The translations under genes and the position numbers were made by a program. This document shows positions 11,785 to 15,995 of a stretch of DNA of 15,995 nt, in pieces. A model generated the notes under the pieces. That model searched no databases and was not told the DNA's origin. It worked only from the letters and a program-made list of their open reading frames with translations. Position 1 is the first letter of the stretch, and each line of letters starts with the position of its first letter. The stretch covers positions 1-15,995 of the forward strand of contig JAUWIQ010000005.1 in NCBI GenBank assembly GCA_030605285.1. Direction: 5' to 3'. Source of the DNA: Planctomycetota bacterium (lineage in GTDB: Bacteria; Planctomycetota; Planctomycetia; Pirellulales; UBA7805).

Positions 11785-13068
11785 TTAAAGGGGTTTAATA
11801 ATTGAGAGTAGAAAACAGGGATTCAGGGCATCAAACCGGATACGTTCCATCTGGTAGGTGCCGCGGGCGATGTTAATCATCCGACAGTTTAACTCACCCT
11901 CTGTGGATTGTAGCGACTCGAGTGTCTCCGCGAGATTTTCGATGCTGGCGACGTTGGCGACGAGCCGTCCCTCCGGTTTGAGGCGCTCGTAGGCCAGTTC
12001 GACAATCCGCCGTACTTCACGACCTGTCCCGCCGACGAAAATGCAGTCGGGATCGGGAAGATCCTGCCACACGTCCGGTGCCCTTCCCAGAATAGGGACC
12101 AAATTGGTCCGCCCAAATTTATCCGCGTTGCTCTGGATCAGTTCGTGATCGCCCGGATCCATTTCAACCGCGTAGGTCGTGCCCTGGTGGGCAATTGCCG
12201 CCGCCTCAATTGCTACGCTCCCACTCCCCGCCCCGATGTCCCAAACGATGCTCGCGGGGCCGAGTTCGAGTTCCGCCAATGCCATTGCCCGGACCTCAGC
12301 GGGCGTCAATAAACCTTGTTTCGGTTGGGATTGCAGAAACGCATCGTCCGGGTTGCCAAAGAGTCGCTGCCTGACCAGATCCCGGGGTCGGTCCGGGGCG
12401 TTTGGCTTCCGAACCAGGATCATGACGTTTAGCGGCGCAAACTGCTGCTGGACCAACTCGGGAAGATCGAGACTTGTGACCCGTTCATCCGGTCCGCCCA
12501 GATTTTCACAGACATAAACAGAAAAGTAGTCGATCTCACGTTCCAATAAGGCGTGTGCCACGGCGTTGGGTGGGATTTCCTCGGTGGTAAAGAGTCCCAC
12601 TTTGTCCATCACCCGTATTTTTTCGACCACGCTGTCGAGTTGGTGGCTCGCCAGATTCGTCAGATAGGCCTCTTCCCAACTTTCCTTGACCCGGGCAAAC
12701 GCGAGTTGCATGCTGCTTACGTGGGGTACGACCTCGAAACGATCTTCCCCGACGCGATCAAACAGATAGCGGGCCACACCGTAGAACAAAGGGTCTCCGG
12801 AGGCCAGTACGACAATCCGTGCGCTGCGGTCCGTCAGCATGCGTTGGACGGCCGCATCGAGCCCTGCCCGCAAGACGAGCGTTTCCGCTTTAAGATTCTC
12901 GGGCAGCGCAACCTCTTCGCCGATCAAGAGATCGGCTTGCTCCACCAACCGACGTGCCTGGCTGGTGATTCCATCCAAACCGTCGTCGCCGATCCCGATA
13001 ATATAGATCTTTTGCGGATCCAAACGTCTTTTACCTTTGCCACGGGAAGGAAAAAAAGAGAAAAGCAT
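11785..13068 (-). CDS. cobL: Precorrin-6Y C5,15-methyltransferase, CbiE-CbiT fusion
   Basis: CobL methylates the corrin ring at C5 and C15 and decarboxylates the C12 side chain during cobalamin synthesis. With the ATG at 13068 the protein has 427 residues, close to known CobL. The CbiE half (about 20-220) is a tetrapyrrole methylase with IYIIGIGDDGL (21-31) and the SAM-site loop GDPLFYG (91-97). The CbiT half is a Rossmann methyltransferase with VWDIGAGSGSVAIEAA (275-290) and the acidic VEMD (301-304). GLLTPAEVRAMAL (252-264) begins CbiT. A TTG at 13176 would add 36 residues, but they lack family character and would leave only 17 bases to the mutS start. The ATG is therefore better, although it has no SD. 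It is a lone cobalamin gene here, paired with the deacetylase gene. Confidence 0.93.
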   Translation of the reverse strand: MLFSFFPSRGKGKRRLDPQKIYIIGIGDDGLDGITSQARRLVEQADLLIGEEVALPENLKAETLVLRAGLDAAVQRMLTDRSARIVVLASGDPLFYGVARYLFDRVGEDRFEVVPHVSSMQLAFARVKESWEEAYLTNLASHQLDSVVEKIRVMDKVGLFTTEEIPPNAVAHALLEREIDYFSVYVCENLGGPDERVTSLDLPELVQQQFAPLNVMILVRKPNAPDRPRDLVRQRLFGNPDDAFLQSQPKQGLLTPAEVRAMALAELELGPASIVWDIGAGSGSVAIEAAAIAHQGTTYAVEMDPGDHELIQSNADKFGRTNLVPILGRAPDVWQDLPDPDCIFVGGTGREVRRIVELAYERLKPEGRLVANVASIENLAETLESLQSTEGELNCRMINIARGTYQMERIRFDALNPCFLLSIIKPL

Positions 13069-13157
13069 CTTGCTGCAGACCGTCTCGATTTTACGAGTTC
13101 CCCGGACGGGCAGCAATGGTCGGCGGAAACTGGCTGTGCCAGCCGATCGCAGGCTAC

Positions 13158-13187
13158 TTGATATCCGCTGCGGCAAATCGGTAGCAT
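13158..13187 (+). promoter_or_regulatory. Possible mutS promoter placing transcription start at the ATG
   Basis: TTGATA (13158-13163) and TAGCAT (13182-13187) are 18 bases apart, five and four of six to consensus. TAGCAT fits TANNNT and ends six bases before the ATG at 13194. That is the spacing seen for leaderless transcripts, and no SD lies before mutS. Inference only. Confidence 0.35.
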
Positions 13188-13193
13188 GTGGCC

Positions 13194-15794
13194 ATGGCCG
13201 CCACGCCGATGATGAAACAGTATCAAGAAGCGAAATCTACCCATCCCGATGCGCTACTACTGTTTCGCATGGGCGACTTTTACGAACTGTTCCACGAGGA
13301 TGCCGAGAAAGCACATCGGTTGCTCGGGATCACGCTTACGAGTCGGGATAAAAGTGAGAATCCGATTCCGATGGCAGGTTTTCCCCACCATCAGTTGGAC
13401 GGTTATCTGACAAAATTGATTGTCGCCGGTTGCCGGGTGGCGATTTGCGATCAGGTCGAAGATCCCAAAAAAGCAAAAGGGCTTGTCAAGCGGGAAGTGA
13501 CGCGGTTGGTGACGCCCGGGACGCTGACCGATGAGTCGCTACTTGATCCCCGGGCGAGTAATTTTTTGGCGGCCTGGGTTCCGGGCGATCCGGGAGGTCT
13601 GTCATGGATCGACGTTTCGACCGGGCGGTTTTATGCGGCGTCGATTCCTCAGGGCCAACTCGTCGACGAGTTGGCGCGTATCCGTCCCGCCGAACTGTTG
13701 TTGAGTGAAGAGTTGGCAGGCGCCGAGCTTAATGGCGACTGGTCCCGGACGCCGCGAGCGGGCTGGACCTTTTCCTACAACTCCGCGCTGCAACTGCTCG
13801 AGAAACAATTCGGCACCCAGACGGTCGAAGGGTTCGGCTTTGACGAGCAAAATCAAACAGCGATCTGTGCAGCCGGAGGCATCTTAAACTATCTGCAGGA
13901 AACTCAGCGAACGGAGCTTGCGCACATCAATCGGCTCCCGCCGTACGATAGTCGCCGTGCCCTGCAGATCGACGAAGCATCCCGCAGCAGTTTGGAAATC
14001 TCTCGCACGGTCCGTTCCGAAAAACGAGACGGTTCGCTACTCGATATCATCGACCGCACAGGGACGGCGATGGGAGGTCGGCTGCTTGGGGAATGGCTCG
14101 AGAATCCGCTGACCGAGCGAGCGCAGATCGAGGCCCGCCTCGATAGTGTCGAAGCGTTGCTCAAGACGCCCGCGATGATCACCGCCCTCGGTGAGCCGCT
14201 CGCAAAAATTTATGACATGGAGCGACTCTTGGCGCGGGCGACCACCGGCCGGGCCAGTCCGCGGGATCTGCAGTTTATGGGCCGCACGCTGGCTCTGCTT
14301 CCTGAAATCAAAACAGGACTGCAGTCGCTCACGGCCGCGCGCTTTACGGCACTCGACGCCCAGTTCGATCTCTGCACAGAACTCCAAGAAAAACTCGCTG
14401 CCGCGATGCAGGAGGACTGTCCGCTCACCAGCCGCGAAGGGGGTTTTATTCGCGAAGGCTTTCATCTGCCACTCGATGAATTGCGGAGTCTTTCCAGTGG
14501 TGGCAAGCAGTGGATCGCCCGCTATCAGACGGAAGAGACGGAGCGGTCAGGCATTACGAACCTCAAGGTCGGATACAACCGGGTGTTCGGTTACTACCTC
14601 GAGGTGACCCACGCTCACCGCGACAAGGTTCCCGAGACGTACATCCGCAAGCAGACGCTCAAAAATGCCGAGCGGTACATCACGCCCGAACTGAAAGAGC
14701 ATGAAGAGAAAGTGCTGCAGGCCGATACGCAGGCCAACGACATGGAGTATGAACTGTATCTCGAATTGCGCGATGCGGTCACGGCCACGGCCGAGCGGCT
14801 ACGGGCCACCGCCGCGGTCCTGGCGGAACTCGATGTCTTTTGTGCTTTGGCCACCCTTGCCCGGGAGCGCGATTATTGCCGACCCGAAGTGAACGATTCG
14901 CGAGAGATGACCCTCCGAGGCGGCCGCCATCCGGTGCTTGATGTATTGAGCGAGGAGGGCACGTTTGTCCCGAACGATACGGAGCTGCATGCGGAGCGGC
15001 AGCGATTGCTTCTGATTACGGGACCGAACATGGCCGGGAAAAGTACGTACATCCGTCAGGTCGCGCTGATTACGATTCTGGCCCAGATCGGCAGTTACGT
15101 GCCGGCCAGCAGCGCTGAGATCGGCATTGCGGATCGGATTTATGCGCGGGTTGGAGCGAGCGACCAGCTTGCCCGCGGCCAGAGTACCTTCATGGTCGAA
15201 ATGCTCGAAACCGCGCGGATTCTCAACACGGCCACGGATCGGAGCCTGGTGATCCTCGATGAGATCGGCCGGGGCACCAGCACGTACGACGGCATTTCGC
15301 TGGCCTGGGCGGTGGTCGAGTATCTGCACAATGAGGTGCAGTGCCCCACGCTGTTTGCCACGCACTATCATGAACTGACCGAACTTGAAGAGCGGCTCGA
15401 GGGGGTGGCGAATTTCAATGTCTCGGTCCGCGAGTGGGAAAACGAGGTCGTGTTTCTGCACAAGATTGCCCCCGGTGCGGCGAACAAAAGTTATGGGATC
15501 CACGTGGCGAGCCTGGCGGGCGTACCGAAGGAGGTGCAGCACAGAGCGCATGATATTCTGGCGCATCTGGAGCAGGAGCATCACGACGCGCTGCAGCCCG
15601 GTGAGTTGATGCCGAATGCCGCCAACGGCGATGCGGGTGATTTGCAGATGAGTCTCTTTGGCGCCCAGGAGCATCCGCTGCTCGACAAAATCCGCGAGGT
15701 CGATTTAGAGAGCCTCACGCCGCTCGAGACGATGCAGCAGCTCGCCGAGTGGCAAAAGCTGCTCGAAAAAGAAGCGCAGGCCAAGCCGCGGTGA
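13194..15794 (+). CDS. mutS: DNA mismatch repair protein MutS
   Basis: MutS is an ABC-type ATPase that binds mismatches and recruits MutL. The product is 866 residues from the ATG at 13194; an in-frame GTG at 13188 would add two. Typical MutS is about 850-880. The N-terminal mismatch-binding motif is intact: RMGDFYELF contains Phe29-X-Glu31. The connector, lever and clamp regions follow. Markers are the lever HINRLPPYDSRRALQID and the conserved SGITNLKVGYNRVFGYYLEVT segment. The ATPase has Walker A GPNMAGKS (610-617), Walker B with the signature DEIGRGTSTYDG (689-700), and ATHYHEL. The C-terminal tail has LFGAQEHPLLDKIREVDLESLTPLE, as in family members with the tetramerisation region. It is divergent from cobL, with 125 bases between starts. 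No SD is present, so leaderless expression is possible. Confidence 0.98.
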   Translation: MAATPMMKQYQEAKSTHPDALLLFRMGDFYELFHEDAEKAHRLLGITLTSRDKSENPIPMAGFPHHQLDGYLTKLIVAGCRVAICDQVEDPKKAKGLVKREVTRLVTPGTLTDESLLDPRASNFLAAWVPGDPGGLSWIDVSTGRFYAASIPQGQLVDELARIRPAELLLSEELAGAELNGDWSRTPRAGWTFSYNSALQLLEKQFGTQTVEGFGFDEQNQTAICAAGGILNYLQETQRTELAHINRLPPYDSRRALQIDEASRSSLEISRTVRSEKRDGSLLDIIDRTGTAMGGRLLGEWLENPLTERAQIEARLDSVEALLKTPAMITALGEPLAKIYDMERLLARATTGRASPRDLQFMGRTLALLPEIKTGLQSLTAARFTALDAQFDLCTELQEKLAAAMQEDCPLTSREGGFIREGFHLPLDELRSLSSGGKQWIARYQTEETERSGITNLKVGYNRVFGYYLEVTHAHRDKVPETYIRKQTLKNAERYITPELKEHEEKVLQADTQANDMEYELYLELRDAVTATAERLRATAAVLAELDVFCALATLARERDYCRPEVNDSREMTLRGGRHPVLDVLSEEGTFVPNDTELHAERQRLLLITGPNMAGKSTYIRQVALITILAQIGSYVPASSAEIGIADRIYARVGASDQLARGQSTFMVEMLETARILNTATDRSLVILDEIGRGTSTYDGISLAWAVVEYLHNEVQCPTLFATHYHELTELEERLEGVANFNVSVREWENEVVFLHKIAPGAANKSYGIHVASLAGVPKEVQHRAHDILAHLEQEHHDALQPGELMPNAANGDAGDLQMSLFGAQEHPLLDKIREVDLESLTPLETMQQLAEWQKLLEKEAQAKPR

Positions 15795-15871
15795 TTTTTG
15801 ACAAAATAGAAGCGCTGGATACCCCGTCGCTGTAGCTCTTGAGTCGGAATCCTCAATTCGCCCGAAGTGTT

Positions 15872-15995
15872 TTATGCCGTTTGTTGGATTTGGACGTTGA
15901 AGCCCTTGAATGCCGGCGTTTTTGAGGCCGGGTCGGCAGTGCGGGGAACCAGCACATTCGCTTCCGGATAATACATCAGCGCGTTGCCCGCGCGG
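15872..15995 (-). CDS. C-terminus of a molybdopterin oxidoreductase, FdhF/YdeP-like (partial)
   Basis: The window edge cuts this gene. The last 40 codons before a TAA at 15874-15872 are readable on the minus strand. They read GNALMYYPEANVLVPRTADP, a C-terminal pattern of FdhF/YdeP-type molybdopterin oxidoreductases (…AAYYPEANVLVPLDS… in relatives). The rest, KTPAFKGFNVQIQQTA, is the usual short C-terminal tail. The molybdenum, iron-sulphur and substrate domains lie outside the window, so the reaction (formate dehydrogenase-like or other) cannot be decided. It converges on mutS with 77 bases between. A five-base inverted repeat there (15839-15856) has no T-run. Confidence 0.7.
   Translation of the reverse strand, partial: RAGNALMYYPEANVLVPRTADPASKTPAFKGFNVQIQQTA

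Noticed and set aside
11126..11788. Plus-strand open frame of 220 codons
   Set aside because: It is antisense to the BshB1-like gene and has no recognisable domain.
14799..15674. Long minus-strand open frame (291 codons) opposite mutS
   Set aside because: It is antisense to the strongly conserved MutS ATPase domain and has no family motifs. Long antisense frames are common in GC-rich genes.
15839..15856. TTGAG-N8-CTCAA inverted repeat between mutS and the partial oxidoreductase gene
   Set aside because: It has only five pairs and no T-run on either strand, so it is not a supportable terminator.
1..15995. tRNA, rRNA, CRISPR array, insertion sequence or prophage
   Set aside because: I looked on both strands and saw no cloverleaf, regular spacer-repeat pattern, transposase or phage protein.

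Overview
The window looks like a chromosomal housekeeping stretch from a planctomycete, probably a member of the Pirellulales or a close relative. This is inferred from gene style, not from any marker gene. Examples are a thymidylate kinase with RDPGST instead of the usual REPGGT, a TolC-family outer-membrane lipoprotein with a long Pro/Ala/Ser tail, small CsrA-linked and PLWH-type hypothetical proteins, and many starts with no Shine-Dalgarno (SD) sequence. I see no phage, transposon, CRISPR, tRNA or rRNA signal.

Layout. Positions 1-303 hold no gene I can support. Then come a small conserved-looking protein (304-600) and csrA (706-888), whose SD sequence lies inside a near-consensus CsrA binding site. 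A small minus-strand gene (1096-1311) converges on csrA across a strong hairpin. A divergent control region rich in repeats and palindromes (1312-1591) separates that gene from a YjbQ/UPF0047 gene (1592-2026). YjbQ converges on a minus-strand cluster transcribed in the order tolC-like, tmk, holB (6353 to 2047), with a shared hairpin over the two stop codons. A Rep/UvrD helicase (8716-6692, minus) is divergent from a membrane-anchored TPR-like protein (8990-9922). The gap between them has two promoter-like elements and an unusually GGA-rich, hairpin-prone segment. An RluD-type pseudouridine synthase follows (9971-10960). It converges on a minus-strand pair, cobL (CbiE-CbiT fusion) then a BshB1-like deacetylase. 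cobL is divergent from mutS (13194-15794). The last 124 bases encode the C-terminus of a minus-strand gene resembling FdhF/YdeP-type molybdopterin oxidoreductases.

How the genes work together. The themes are genome maintenance (Tmk for dTTP supply, HolB clamp loader, Rep-like helicase, MutS mismatch repair), translation (RluD), cofactor and thiol metabolism (CobL, a BshB1-like enzyme), envelope export (TolC-like) and post-transcriptional control (CsrA). They do not form one pathway.

The most interesting material is regulatory RNA. It comprises the csrA leader with an SD-overlapping CsrA site, the 11-GGA region at 8769-8909 that could be a CsrB-like decoy RNA, and the structured csrA 3' region. 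All three are inference from sequence and none is demonstrated.
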